DNA of 64,000 bases, taken from the NCBI GenBank assembly GCA_934630375.1, contig CAKTVQ010000005.1, positions 15,337 to 79,336 on the forward strand. Direction: 5' to 3'. How positions within the stretch are numbered: the stretch's first letter is position 1; each line of letters starts with the position of its first letter. Positions 42,942 to 51,797 of the stretch are shown here, piece by piece. Below the pieces are notes generated by a model. That model did not search any database and was not told the origin of the DNA. It was given only the letters and a program-made list of their open reading frames with translations. Both the position numbers and the translations under genes were made by a program. Source of the DNA: an uncultured Collinsella sp. (lineage in GTDB: Bacteria; Actinomycetota; Coriobacteriia; Coriobacteriales; Coriobacteriaceae).

Positions 42942-44832
42942 GACATCCGCTCAAGCCCGTCCGGCCAATCTGGGGCAGACGCTCCGCCGTCTGCTCAGCT
43001 ATATGGGCCACGCCAAGTTCTCGCTGCTTGCGGTAGGTGTGCTCGCCTCTATCGCCGCCATCGCGAGCCTTGCCGGCACCTATATGGTGCGCCCCATCGT
43101 CAACGGCCTGGCTACGGGCGGGGAGGAACTGCTTACCAAGCAGGTTCTCTTTACGGCCGCTATCTACGCCGCGGGCGTGCTCTCGGCCCTGGGCTACTCG
43201 CAAATCATGGTGCGCGCAGCCCAGCGCGTGGTGTCCGACATCCGCCGTGACCTGTTCGCGCATATCCAGACGCTGCCGCTCAGCTATTTCGACGGCACGC
43301 GCTCGGGCGACATCATGAGCTTCTTCACCAACGATGTCGACACCGTCTCTGAGGCGCTCAACAACAGCTTTGCCAACGTGATTCAGGCGACCATTCAGGT
43401 GATCGGCACCACGGCCATGCTCATCATCCTTAACTGGCAGCTCACGATTATCACGCTCGTGTGCGACGCGGCCATCGTGCTGTACGCGCGCTACTCGGGT
43501 ATCCGCTCCAAGCGCTTCTTTGCCGCCCAGCAGGCGTCGCTCGGCGACTTGGACGGATATGTCGAGGAGATGGTCTCGGGTCAAAAGGTCATCAAGGTCT
43601 TTAATCACGAGCAGGCCAACGTTGCCGGTTTTGACACGCGCAACCAGGAGCTGCGCCGCACCGGTGGCGCCGCGCAGGCCTACGCCAACTCGATGGTGCC
43701 CATGACCGTGGTGATCGGGTATGCCAACTACGCGATCGTTGCGGTGGCGGGCGGTATGCTCTGCATCAAGGGACTTGCCGACGTGGGCGCGCTCGCGAGC
43801 TATCTAGTCTTTGTACGCCAGGCGGCCATGCCCATCAACCAGTTCACGCAGCTGGGCAACTTCTTGCTCAACGCGCTGGCCGGTGCCGAGCGCCTGTTTG
43901 CCGCGATGGACCTTGAGCCCGAGGTGGACGAGGGCTGCGTGGAGCTGGTGCAAACGGGCGAGTCCGCGTGGGCGTGGAAGATTCCCGAGGGCCGTGGCGT
44001 GGGCACGTACGGACATCTGCACGACGTGGCCTCGGTCGACGATGCGGGTCGAGCGGTGGCGGCCGACGGTACCGAGCTTGCCACCGGCCTGGTCCCGCTT
44101 GCCGGCGACGTGCGCTTCCATGCCGTGGACTTTTCCTACGTGCCGGGCACGCGCGTGCTCACGGACCTCAACCTGTTTGCCAAACCGGGGCAAAAGATCG
44201 CCTTTGTGGGTTCGACGGGTGCCGGAAAGACGACCATCACCAACCTCATCAACCGTTTCTACGAGGTCGATGACGGCGAGATCACGTACGACGGCATCGA
44301 CGTCAAGCATATCGCCAAGGCCAGCCTGCGCGGGTCGCTCGGCATTGTGCTGCAGGATACGCACCTGTTTAGCGGCACCATTGCGCAGAACATTCGCTTT
44401 GGCAAGCTCGACGCGACCGACGAGGAAGTGCGCGCCGCCGCCGAGGCCGCCTGCGCCGACTCGTTTATCCGCCGCCTGCCGCAAGGCTACGACACGCCGG
44501 TCACGGCCGACGGCGCCAACCTGTCACAGGGCCAGCGCCAGTTGCTCGCCATCGCGCGTGTGGCCGTGGCCGATCCGCCGGTGCTTATCCTGGATGAGGC
44601 AACAAGCTCCATCGACACGCGTACCGAAAAGCTCATCGAGCGCGGCATGGACCGCATCATGCGCGGGCGCACCACGTTTATGATCGCGCACCGCCTGTCC
44701 ACCGTCCGCGACGCTGATGCCATCATGGTCCTCGAACACGGCCGCATCATCGAGCGCGGCACGCACGAAGAGTTGCTCGCTCAGCACGGCGAGTACTGGC
44801 AGTTGGCACATGGCTTAAAGGAGCTAGATTAA
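42934..44832 (+). CDS. ABC exporter half-transporter, canonical partner
   Basis: A 632-residue ABC exporter subunit of the same type. Walker A has Lys432 (GSTGAGKTT), the signature is LSQGQRQ, and Walker B is LDEATSS with catalytic Glu555. An extra segment of about 60 residues (roughly 335-400) precedes the ATPase domain. With the preceding gene it should form a heterodimeric exporter for a lipid, drug or peptide. The start is ATG 42934 behind GGAGG. Confidence 0.9.
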   Translation: MPKTSAQARPANLGQTLRRLLSYMGHAKFSLLAVGVLASIAAIASLAGTYMVRPIVNGLATGGEELLTKQVLFTAAIYAAGVLSALGYSQIMVRAAQRVVSDIRRDLFAHIQTLPLSYFDGTRSGDIMSFFTNDVDTVSEALNNSFANVIQATIQVIGTTAMLIILNWQLTIITLVCDAAIVLYARYSGIRSKRFFAAQQASLGDLDGYVEEMVSGQKVIKVFNHEQANVAGFDTRNQELRRTGGAAQAYANSMVPMTVVIGYANYAIVAVAGGMLCIKGLADVGALASYLVFVRQAAMPINQFTQLGNFLLNALAGAERLFAAMDLEPEVDEGCVELVQTGESAWAWKIPEGRGVGTYGHLHDVASVDDAGRAVAADGTELATGLVPLAGDVRFHAVDFSYVPGTRVLTDLNLFAKPGQKIAFVGSTGAGKTTITNLINRFYEVDDGEITYDGIDVKHIAKASLRGSLGIVLQDTHLFSGTIAQNIRFGKLDATDEEVRAAAEAACADSFIRRLPQGYDTPVTADGANLSQGQRQLLAIARVAVADPPVLILDEATSSIDTRTEKLIERGMDRIMRGRTTFMIAHRLSTVRDADAIMVLEHGRIIERGTHEELLAQHGEYWQLAHGLKELD

Positions 44833-44880
44833 CCCATTCGATCACGGTGTTTTGGCCCTCCATGCCCCTAACCTCGCCTC

Positions 44881-44947
44881 AAACCGTCCCAACATTCGAC
44901 ACTTTTCTCGATTTTGAGAAAAAGCATCGAATGTTGGGACGGTTTTT
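44881..44947. repeat. Hairpin repeat family R1, copy a
   Basis: Arms AAACCGTCCCAACATTCGA (44881-44899) and its exact complement (44927-44945), with further pairing inside (CTTTTCTC with GAGAAAAAG). It stands 48 bases after the ABC pair. Confidence 0.88.
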
Positions 44948-45045
44948 CTGCCATCCGATCGGGTGGAATCTCTAACTTGCATGCGAAGGTGTGCGAATCC
45001 GCGAGCAGGGGAATAAGGTTGGTTATCCGACCCATTGGAGGGCTC

Positions 45046-46083
45046 ATGGACCTGCCGATCGTCCTGTCCCATAAGACTGCCTGGCTGTACCACAATGTGG
45101 CGCGCCCGTCCGAGCCACTCTCGCGAGCAAGCAGCCTATACGATGAGGACTCGCTTGCTAACGAGGCGGAGCCGACTGCGGGCCTGCCCAAATTGGGGTT
45201 AGATGCCAAGGGGCTGAGAATATCTACGGCGGTCGAGATCGTTGCCGACTATCTGGCCTCACTTGGCATCCCGCATGAGGAGCTCGATCGTATCGATACG
45301 CTGGTCAGCTTCGATTTTGAACGCTCTCGGCCGGCGGGTCTCCGACGCCACGTATTTGGGGCGCCCATACCTTCGGATCATCTTATCGAGGTGGCAGAAG
45401 GCCTTCTGGTGGTTGATGAGGCCATGTGCTTCGTCCAGGCGGGTTCGTGGATGAGTGAGCCCGAGCAGCTGGAATATGGGTATGAAATTTGCGCCCGATA
45501 CCATTTGAATCATTTGTCGTCAGGCGGTTATATCGAGATGGGGCAGAGGTATACCGTTGCCGACTTGATCGCTTATTGCGATGAGAACCGATCTCGTCAG
45601 GGGGCTACACGTGCGGCTGCCGTGCTCAAACGCGTGCACGATGGTGCGCGGTCGCCCATGGAGTCGGCCACCGCGATCATGGTCGTCGCGAAGCGTTCCC
45701 AAGGCGGGCTCGGGTACACCAGGGTTGAGCTCAACCATCGGGTCGATGTTCCCAACGAGTTCAAATATCTCGCTAAGGCTGGGTATTTCGAGATCGATGT
45801 ATATGCACCTGCGAGCGGCACGGGGATTGAATATAACGGCTCGGACCATCTTGATAAGCAGCGCAGTGCGTCGGACGCGGAGCGTATGACCGTGCTGAGC
45901 GCGCTGGGCTTTAAGATGATCGTTCTCACCGGGACCCAGTTTGCCCACCAGCTGCAATTGCACCGGGCGATGAACGCCGTCGCGCTTGCTATGGGCCTCA
46001 AGTGCGACCGAAGCGAGGCGTTCCAGAAACGGCAGAATGACCTGCGGGAATTCGTGATTCGGCACTGGAATGGTGGCCTTTAG
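45046..46083 (+). CDS. DUF559-like nuclease-fold protein (hypothetical)
   Basis: A 345-residue protein of unknown function. The second half shows the pattern of DUF559/Vsr-type PD-(D/E)XK proteins: GARSPMESATAIMV, then EIDVYAP, GIEYNGSDH and DAERMTVLSALGFKMIVLT. The first half (LSHKTAWLYHN at the start) resembles the N-terminal part of actinobacterial proteins tied to AbiEi-type antitoxins. It could be a nuclease or an accessory defence protein. The start is ATG 45046 behind TTGGAGG; the frame is open upstream, but that part lies in the repeat. Two R1 hairpins flank it. Confidence 0.65.
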   Translation: MDLPIVLSHKTAWLYHNVARPSEPLSRASSLYDEDSLANEAEPTAGLPKLGLDAKGLRISTAVEIVADYLASLGIPHEELDRIDTLVSFDFERSRPAGLRRHVFGAPIPSDHLIEVAEGLLVVDEAMCFVQAGSWMSEPEQLEYGYEICARYHLNHLSSGGYIEMGQRYTVADLIAYCDENRSRQGATRAAAVLKRVHDGARSPMESATAIMVVAKRSQGGLGYTRVELNHRVDVPNEFKYLAKAGYFEIDVYAPASGTGIEYNGSDHLDKQRSASDAERMTVLSALGFKMIVLTGTQFAHQLQLHRAMNAVALAMGLKCDRSEAFQKRQNDLREFVIRHWNGGL

Positions 46084-46120
46084 GGGCGTCTGGCTTGTCT
46101 TCCGAGCTCTACGGACACCT

Positions 46121-46185
46121 AAACCGTCCCAACATTCGACGTTTTTTGCCAATATCGGGAAAAGCATCGAATGTTGGGACGGTTT
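46121..46185. repeat. Hairpin repeat family R1, copy b
   Basis: The same arms as copy a (46121-46139 and 46167-46185) with a different centre. Copies a and b lie on either side of the DUF559-like gene. Confidence 0.88.
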
Positions 46186-46317
46186 GAATGCTGAGGATGG
46201 GTTCGGGAAGCCCTTCTTGCTCGAAGCGCCCCGTCCTGTCGTACGCGTGTCGACCCGGTTCCCGTGTGCGGTACTATATTCCCCGAAGAATAATGGCCTG
46301 TGCGAGGGGAGGATTGC

Positions 46318-47373
46318 GTGGACGAGCGCCTGCAACATGACGGTTTTGGCCGCGATATCAACTACCTGCGCATTGCCGTGACCGACAAGTGCAATTTCCG
46401 CTGCATTTATTGCATGCCGGCCGACGGCGTGGCGCCGCGTGCACACGACGAGTTGCTCAGTGCCGAGGAAATCGCCCGCTTTGTGCGCCTAGTGGCGGGG
46501 GAGGGTATTCGCTGCGTACGCCTGACGGGTGGCGAGCCGCTGGTCAGCCGCCGCATTATCCCGCTCATCCGCGACATTCGCGCGATCCCGCAGATCGAGG
46601 ACATCTCGCTCACCACCAACGGCGCGCTGCTGCCCAAGCTGGCGCCGCAGCTTAAAGACGCCGGGCTCGACCGCGTCAACATTTCGCTCGACACGCTCGA
46701 CCCCACGCTCTTTGGAAAGATCACGCGCCTTGGCCGGCTCGAGCAGACTATGGCCGGCATCGATGCGGCGCTTGCTTGGGGCTTTGAGCCGGTTAAGGTC
46801 AACTGCGTGGTCGTCCGCCGCCTCAACCAGGACGTGGCGGCCCTCGCGCGCCTGACCGTTGACCGTCCCATCCATCTGCGCTTTATCGAATACATGCCCA
46901 TCGGCGACGAACACACGAGCTCGCATTGCGCTGTGGACCCGCATGCGCCCACGCTCAATCCCGAGCTGTGGGACGCGAGCGATACCGTGCCGAGCGACGA
47001 GCTGCGGGCGCGCATCAATGCCGGCGCCGCCGCAGCTGGCCTGGGCGAGCTTGAGCCACTCGACATCAACGACGCACCTGCCGGCGCGGGCCCTGCGCGC
47101 TATTGGCGCTTTCCGGGCGCGGCGGGCACGGTCGGCTTCATTAGTGCCATGTCCAACCATTTTTGCGCGAGCTGCAACCGTCTGCGCCTGACGGCGGACG
47201 GCAGCGTACGCCCCTGCCTGTTCAGCGATGCCGAGTATTCGGTTCGCGAGGCGCTGCGCCGCGGTGATGATATGCAGGTGCTTTCGATTTGGCGCGATGC
47301 CGTGGCCCACAAACCGCAGGAACACGCGATAATTGAGGGCACGCAACGATTTATGTCCCAAATCGGAGGATGA
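46318..47373 (+). CDS. moaA: GTP 3',8-cyclase MoaA
   Basis: A 351-residue radical SAM enzyme that starts molybdopterin synthesis from GTP. Cys25, Cys29 and Cys32 (CNFRCIYC) bind the first cluster, TGGEPLV is present, and the C-terminal cluster motif CASCNRLRLTADGSVRPC is intact; the protein ends IGG, close to the usual GG. The start is GTG 46318 behind GGAGG; an ATG at 46300 has no ribosome site. It is followed after 4 bp by the moaC-mobB gene. Confidence 0.94.
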   Translation: MDERLQHDGFGRDINYLRIAVTDKCNFRCIYCMPADGVAPRAHDELLSAEEIARFVRLVAGEGIRCVRLTGGEPLVSRRIIPLIRDIRAIPQIEDISLTTNGALLPKLAPQLKDAGLDRVNISLDTLDPTLFGKITRLGRLEQTMAGIDAALAWGFEPVKVNCVVVRRLNQDVAALARLTVDRPIHLRFIEYMPIGDEHTSSHCAVDPHAPTLNPELWDASDTVPSDELRARINAGAAAAGLGELEPLDINDAPAGAGPARYWRFPGAAGTVGFISAMSNHFCASCNRLRLTADGSVRPCLFSDAEYSVREALRRGDDMQVLSIWRDAVAHKPQEHAIIEGTQRFMSQIGG

Positions 47374-47377
47374 TCAT

Positions 47378-48679
47378 ATGGCCAAGAGCAGGTACGCCGA
47401 TGCCACCAAGGCCGCTCGCAGGGCCGCGATGTCTGCCCATAAAGCCGCGGCAGTCAGCAAAGACGCCGCGACCGCGGCCGTGCAGCCGCCCGCGAGCGAC
47501 AACGCCGCGCCCGCCCGCGACGCGCGCCGCGACGAGCTGACGCACGTGGACGCCAAGGGTGAGGTGCGCATGGTCGACGTATCCGACAAGGCCGAGACGC
47601 ACCGCATCGCCATTGCCGAGGGCACCATCCTCATGCATCCCGAGACGCAGGCTATGGTGCTGCAAGACCGCGCCAAGAAGGGTGACGTGCTCGCCTGCGC
47701 GCGCGTGGCGGGTATCATGGCCATCAAGCGCACGAGCGACATCATCCCTATGTGCCATCCGCTGCTCATCACCAAGAGCAAGTGTGATATCGAGCCCATT
47801 GCTCCGGCGGGAACGCCGGCCGACGAGACGCCCGAGGGCTGGGCGCCGGCGCGTCCGGACGGGCAGGTCGGCTTTCACGTGCTGGTCACGGCGGGCGTGA
47901 CGGGCAAGACGGGCATCGAGATGGAGGCGTTGACCGGAGCGAGCGCCGCGTGCCTGACCATCTACGACATGTGCAAGGCCGTCGACCGCGGCATGGAGAT
48001 TGTCGACGTACGCCTGCTGCACAAGGAGGGTGGCCGTTCGGGCGTGTGGGATCGCGCGGAGCGTCAAGCTGCTGCTGCCGAGGCCGCCGCTGGCGACGGC
48101 ACCGCGCCCGCGAGCGCGCCTGTCGCTGTTTCTGCGCCCGCGGCCCCCACCCCGGCCGCCCCAGCGATCGCGTTCATCGGCTACCAGAACTCGGGCAAGA
48201 CCACGCTTGTCGAGAAGGTCATCGCCGAGCTTACCCGCCGTGGCCTGCGAGTGGGTTCGCTCAAACATCACGGGTACCATGGCTTCGATATCGATGTGCC
48301 CGCCAAGGATACCTGGCGCCATCACCAGGCGGGATCCAAACACGTGGGTCTCATTTGCGCCACGCGCTGGGCGGAGTACGCCGACACGCGCGAGGAGGAC
48401 GAGATGCCCGCGCGCGAGCTTCTGTCGCGTTACAACGATGTTGACGTGGTGATTATCGAGGGCTATAAGACCGAGGGCTTCGACAACATCGTGGTCGCGC
48501 GCTCCGGTGTGGATCGTCTGCGCGGCAAGAGCTCGCTCGACCTGGTCGACGGCCGCACGCTGGCCCTTGCCTGCAACGAGGCCCTGGCGCGCCAGGCCTT
48601 CGACGCTGGCTTTGCGACCCGAGCCATCAACATCAACGACGCCCGAGCCATCTGTGACCTCATCCAAGATCATCTTTAA
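47378..48679 (+). CDS. MoaC-MobB fusion protein
   Basis: A 433-residue protein joining two molybdenum-cofactor enzymes. Residues 50-225 are MoaC (LTHVDAKGEVRMVDVS, KRTSDIIPMCHPL, EMEALTGASAACLTIYDM), which completes cyclic pyranopterin formation after MoaA. An Ala/Pro-rich linker (226-262) leads to MobB (263-433) with the P-loop GYQNSGKTT (Lys274) and SLKHHGYHGF. MobB binds GTP and assists guanine-dinucleotide addition. The N-terminal 45 residues are Ala/Lys-rich. ATG 47378 follows GGAGGA. Confidence 0.92.
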   Translation: MAKSRYADATKAARRAAMSAHKAAAVSKDAATAAVQPPASDNAAPARDARRDELTHVDAKGEVRMVDVSDKAETHRIAIAEGTILMHPETQAMVLQDRAKKGDVLACARVAGIMAIKRTSDIIPMCHPLLITKSKCDIEPIAPAGTPADETPEGWAPARPDGQVGFHVLVTAGVTGKTGIEMEALTGASAACLTIYDMCKAVDRGMEIVDVRLLHKEGGRSGVWDRAERQAAAAEAAAGDGTAPASAPVAVSAPAAPTPAAPAIAFIGYQNSGKTTLVEKVIAELTRRGLRVGSLKHHGYHGFDIDVPAKDTWRHHQAGSKHVGLICATRWAEYADTREEDEMPARELLSRYNDVDVVIIEGYKTEGFDNIVVARSGVDRLRGKSSLDLVDGRTLALACNEALARQAFDAGFATRAININDARAICDLIQDHL

Positions 48680-48815
48680 GGCTTGACGCTGCGCCGGCCC
48701 CAAGCACCCCACTCGCCCCTCAAGCCGTCGCTCGCGTACCAAAGTACGCGTCGCTCCTCTTTCGGGGCGACCTGGGGCACTTGGAACCGGCTCGCTACGT
48801 TGCCATATCATTGGG

Positions 48816-48843
48816 CCACCACAGGCAGGCACCTTTGTGGTGG
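48816..48843. repeat. Short hairpin repeat family R4, copy b
   Basis: CCACCACA...TGTGGTGG around AGGCACCT, a shortened copy. The rest of the 48680-49015 gap holds GCGTAC-CAAA-GTACGC (about 48735-48750) and no gene. Confidence 0.65.
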
Positions 48844-49015
48844 TTTTTGCTTTGGTAGATGTTTGGGACATGCCTTAAAATCTACCAAGTAGTTCATCCG
48901 GGCGAAGACGGAGAGAAGAGGCCCGATGCGTCCTTAACGTTGCATACAGAAAGATTGAGTCGATGGCTGGCGGTCAATGCCCGCGGCCCGTATTCGCATT
49001 CAACAAGGAGCGCCC

Positions 49016-50263
49016 GTGTCCCTATTTCTAATCTCAAAATCCCAACCGTCGTTGTCCGTGCAGGCCAAGCGCCTGGTGGCAATGCGGTTTCTCATCTACA
49101 CCGGGTTTCAGACCAGTTATTTTATCGGCGTCATCGGAACGCTTACCTATGCGGACGATGCCTCGGTCGTCGCGACGTCGCTGGCCGTCCTGTTCATGAA
49201 CGTTTTCGTAATCCTTGGGTCCTTTGCGGGCGGTGCGGCGCTCGACGCCTGGGGGCCGCGCCGCCATTTCCTGCTGAGCATCGTCGGCACGCTGGCAACG
49301 GGCGCGGCAATCATCGCCTTTGGCAGCGCGACCGGAACAGTCCTTGTCGGCGCGGTGTTTCTGGGCTTTACGATGGGATTCGCCCAGCCCATTGCCACAT
49401 CCTATCCGGCCTACCTCACCAACGACCCTGTTGAGCTCAAGGACATCAACTCCGCCATCGCCATGTTTTCCAACGTGAGCATTATCGTCGGCCCCACGCT
49501 GGGCGGCTTTGTTGCGGCGGCAGCATCGTCGCGCGCGGTGTTCGTGCTCATGATGCTGTTCACCCTCTTGGCACTCATTGCCGGTTGGGGTTTTAAGCCG
49601 AGGGCAAGTCGCGTCGTCGGGCGTGCGGGCCAAAGCCCCGACCCCAACACGTCCGCCCGCACCACCTTCGCGGCCAGCATCAAGGCGGTCTTCACCAACA
49701 GCGTCCTCGCGCTACTTTTCTGCATTATCTTCCTTTCGAACTTTGGCTACGGAGCCTTCGATCCGCTGGAGTCGTTCTTCTATCGCGACGTCCTGCACGT
49801 CGGTGTCGAATGGATGGGCTGGCTCTCGTCGGCCTGCGGTGTGGGCGCGGTGCTGGGCGCCGTGGTCGCGCTCCGTATGTCGCCGCGCCTCGTCAGCCTT
49901 AAAACGCTGCTCGTGGCGCTTATGTCCGTGGGCCTGGGAAGCCTGCTCTATGTGGGCACGCCGTACGTGGGCGTGGCACTCATCGGCCAGATTGCTTTGG
50001 GCGTGGCCTGGGGCGTCGTCAACCCGCTCCACAACACCATCGTGCAAACGACGGCTCCGCTCGAGCAACTCGGTCGCGTCAACTCGGTCATGGGCTTTGG
50101 CAACATGTTCGCCGGTGTGGCCCCGCTGGCGATCGCCCCGTGGCTGGCGGCATCATTTGGCGTGCAGCAGACGCTCGTTGGTGCGGGCATAGTCGTAACG
50201 GCGGTCCCCGCGGCGCTGCTACTGTTTGGACGCGGACACTTGGATCGTGCTGCAGGGCGGTAA
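49016..50263 (+). CDS. MFS transporter
   Basis: A 415-residue major facilitator with twelve hydrophobic segments. The loop 2-3 region reads GGAALDAWGPRRHFLL, the usual G-x3-D-x-x-G-R-R form, and the domain-6/7 loop is hydrophilic. No substrate can be assigned. The start is GTG 49016 with AAGGAG 5 nt upstream. It is separated from moaC-mobB by 336 bp and ends directly at an R1 repeat. Confidence 0.85.
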   Translation: MSLFLISKSQPSLSVQAKRLVAMRFLIYTGFQTSYFIGVIGTLTYADDASVVATSLAVLFMNVFVILGSFAGGAALDAWGPRRHFLLSIVGTLATGAAIIAFGSATGTVLVGAVFLGFTMGFAQPIATSYPAYLTNDPVELKDINSAIAMFSNVSIIVGPTLGGFVAAAASSRAVFVLMMLFTLLALIAGWGFKPRASRVVGRAGQSPDPNTSARTTFAASIKAVFTNSVLALLFCIIFLSNFGYGAFDPLESFFYRDVLHVGVEWMGWLSSACGVGAVLGAVVALRMSPRLVSLKTLLVALMSVGLGSLLYVGTPYVGVALIGQIALGVAWGVVNPLHNTIVQTTAPLEQLGRVNSVMGFGNMFAGVAPLAIAPWLAASFGVQQTLVGAGIVVTAVPAALLLFGRGHLDRAAGR

Positions 50264-50328
50264 AAACCGTCACAACATTCGATGAAAATCGCGATTTTGC
50301 CGAAAAACGTCGGATGTTGTGATGGATT
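50264..50328. repeat. Hairpin repeat family R1, copy c (degenerate)
   Basis: ACCGTCACAACATTCGATG against CGTCGGATGTTGTGATGG. Changes on one arm are partly matched on the other (CAC/GTG), as expected if pairing is kept. Confidence 0.75.
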
Positions 50329-50352
50329 GTGCTGAGGCCCGAGCGCCACAAG

Positions 50353-50385
50353 CCGTCGCAAAGGTGCCAGGCACCTTTGTGACGG
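50353..50385. repeat. Short hairpin repeat family R4, copy c
   Basis: CCGTCGCAAAGGTGCC with GGCACCTTTGTGACGG. Confidence 0.75.
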
Positions 50386-50471
50386 TCGGCCCCAACGACC
50401 CGCGCATTGGTATACCATGTACGCCACTTCTGCCCGCATCCCACACCGCCGCACAACCCAGAAAGGCCCCC

Positions 50472-51293
50472 ATGGACACCACCTTCAGCCACATCAAAGC
50501 CGTGTTCTGCGATATCGACGGTACGCTGCTCACGAGCCAGCACACGGTGTCCCCGCGCACCGTGGCGGCGATCCGCGCCCTGCGCGAGCGTGGCGTGCTC
50601 TTTGGCCTGTGCACCGGGCGTGACGCCCACGCGACCGAGGCCATGTACGAGCTCTGGGGCATCGAAGGCCTGGTGGACGTGCTCGTGGGCTGCGGCGGCG
50701 CCGAGGTCATCGACCGCGCGCACGACATCAACGAGCTGAGCTATCCGCTGCCGGGCGAGACCATCGCGCGCATCTGCAAGCACATGGCGGACCTTCCGGC
50801 GACGCCCGTCTGCCCCCGAGACGGCGTGTTCTACGTGCCCGAGAGCAACGCGTGCGTCGAGCACCTGTCGCGCGTCGATGGCGTGCCCTACCAGGTGGTC
50901 GATTTTGCCGAGTTTTTGCGCGAGCCGCAGCCCAAGGTGATGTTTACCATGGCGCCCGAGGTAATGCCGCGGGTGATTGAGCGGGCGTCGACGTTTGCCG
51001 ATAACACCGTTAAGGCGGCGGCTCTGCAAACCACGCAGCGGCTCTACGAGTTCATGGATCCGCGCGTGTCCAAGACGCGCGGCCTTGTGCGCGTGGCGGA
51101 GCTCAACGACATGGAGCTCCAGAACATCTGCGTGTTTGGCGATGCCGATAACGACACCTGCATGGTGGCCGACGCCGGCGTGGGTGTGGCCATGGCAAAC
51201 GGCAGCGCCGCCACCCGTGCCGCCGCCGACTTTGTAACCGCCAGCAACGACAAAGACGGCATCGCGATCTTTATCGAGGAACACCTGCTATAG
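50472..51293 (+). CDS. HAD-family (Cof-type) phosphatase
   Basis: A 273-residue haloacid-dehalogenase-type phosphatase. Asp14 and Asp16 (FCDIDGTLL) form motif I, LCTGRD is the motif II region, and CVFGDADNDTCM is motif IV. Cof-type members dephosphorylate sugar phosphates or cofactors; the substrate is open. The ATG at 50472 follows GAAAGGC. Confidence 0.9.
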   Translation: MDTTFSHIKAVFCDIDGTLLTSQHTVSPRTVAAIRALRERGVLFGLCTGRDAHATEAMYELWGIEGLVDVLVGCGGAEVIDRAHDINELSYPLPGETIARICKHMADLPATPVCPRDGVFYVPESNACVEHLSRVDGVPYQVVDFAEFLREPQPKVMFTMAPEVMPRVIERASTFADNTVKAAALQTTQRLYEFMDPRVSKTRGLVRVAELNDMELQNICVFGDADNDTCMVADAGVGVAMANGSAATRAAADFVTASNDKDGIAIFIEEHLL

Positions 51294-51306
51294 CGCTGGG
51301 GGAGAG

Positions 51307-51339
51307 CCACCACAAAGGGAACAGGCGCCTTTGCGGTGG
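51307..51339. repeat. Short hairpin repeat family R4, copy d
   Basis: CCACCACAAAGG with CCTTTGCGGTGG, 14 bases after the HAD stop; it may serve as its terminator. Confidence 0.75.
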
Positions 51340-51797
51340 CCTCAGGCGATTTGGGCAAATTGATGCCTAAAATCTGTGGGAAAATTCAAATATTGTTGTC
51401 TGAACATCATGCTTCTAACCACCGATGGGTTTAAGATATTCTCATCAATTTGGTAGGATATTCATCCCGGTTAATGACCTACCGCTCACGGTCGATTTTC
51501 GACCGTTCACAGGATGTTTGCTATTGAGCAAAATGTTGTGCAAATAAATCTAATGCCATTAAAAATTAATAGGCAACTAAATTACCAGCAGAAACAAAAA
51601 ATAGATACCGAATAAACGAAGGTAAATCTGAGCAAATGTCAAGAGAATTGAGAACTCGCTACAAAAATGTCGGTTTTGTTGCTCAGATGTTTAAACAATC
51701 GTTATAATTGCATTACTAGACGAGCGCAATTACAGATTGCGCAGATACGTTTGATGGTGAAAGAGCAAGATCGCGGTCTCTTGGGGAGGAGACATCG
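51340..51797 (+). promoter_or_regulatory. AT-rich upstream region and promoter of the pilus genes
   Basis: This stretch is far richer in A and T than its surroundings. A -10 TATAAT (51703-51708) with TTGCTC (51679-51684) 18 bp upstream is the best promoter. A 10-bp inverted repeat ATCTGAGCAA (51626-51635) / TTGCTCAGAT (51679-51688) overlaps that -35 and may bind a regulator; ACGGTCGATTTTCGACCGT lies near 51490. No gene is seen here. Confidence 0.55.

Noticed and set aside
44914..45045. N-terminal extension of the DUF559-like protein through the R1 hairpin
   Set aside because: It would translate half of a non-coding repeat and lacks a ribosome site; TTGGAGG directly precedes ATG 45046.
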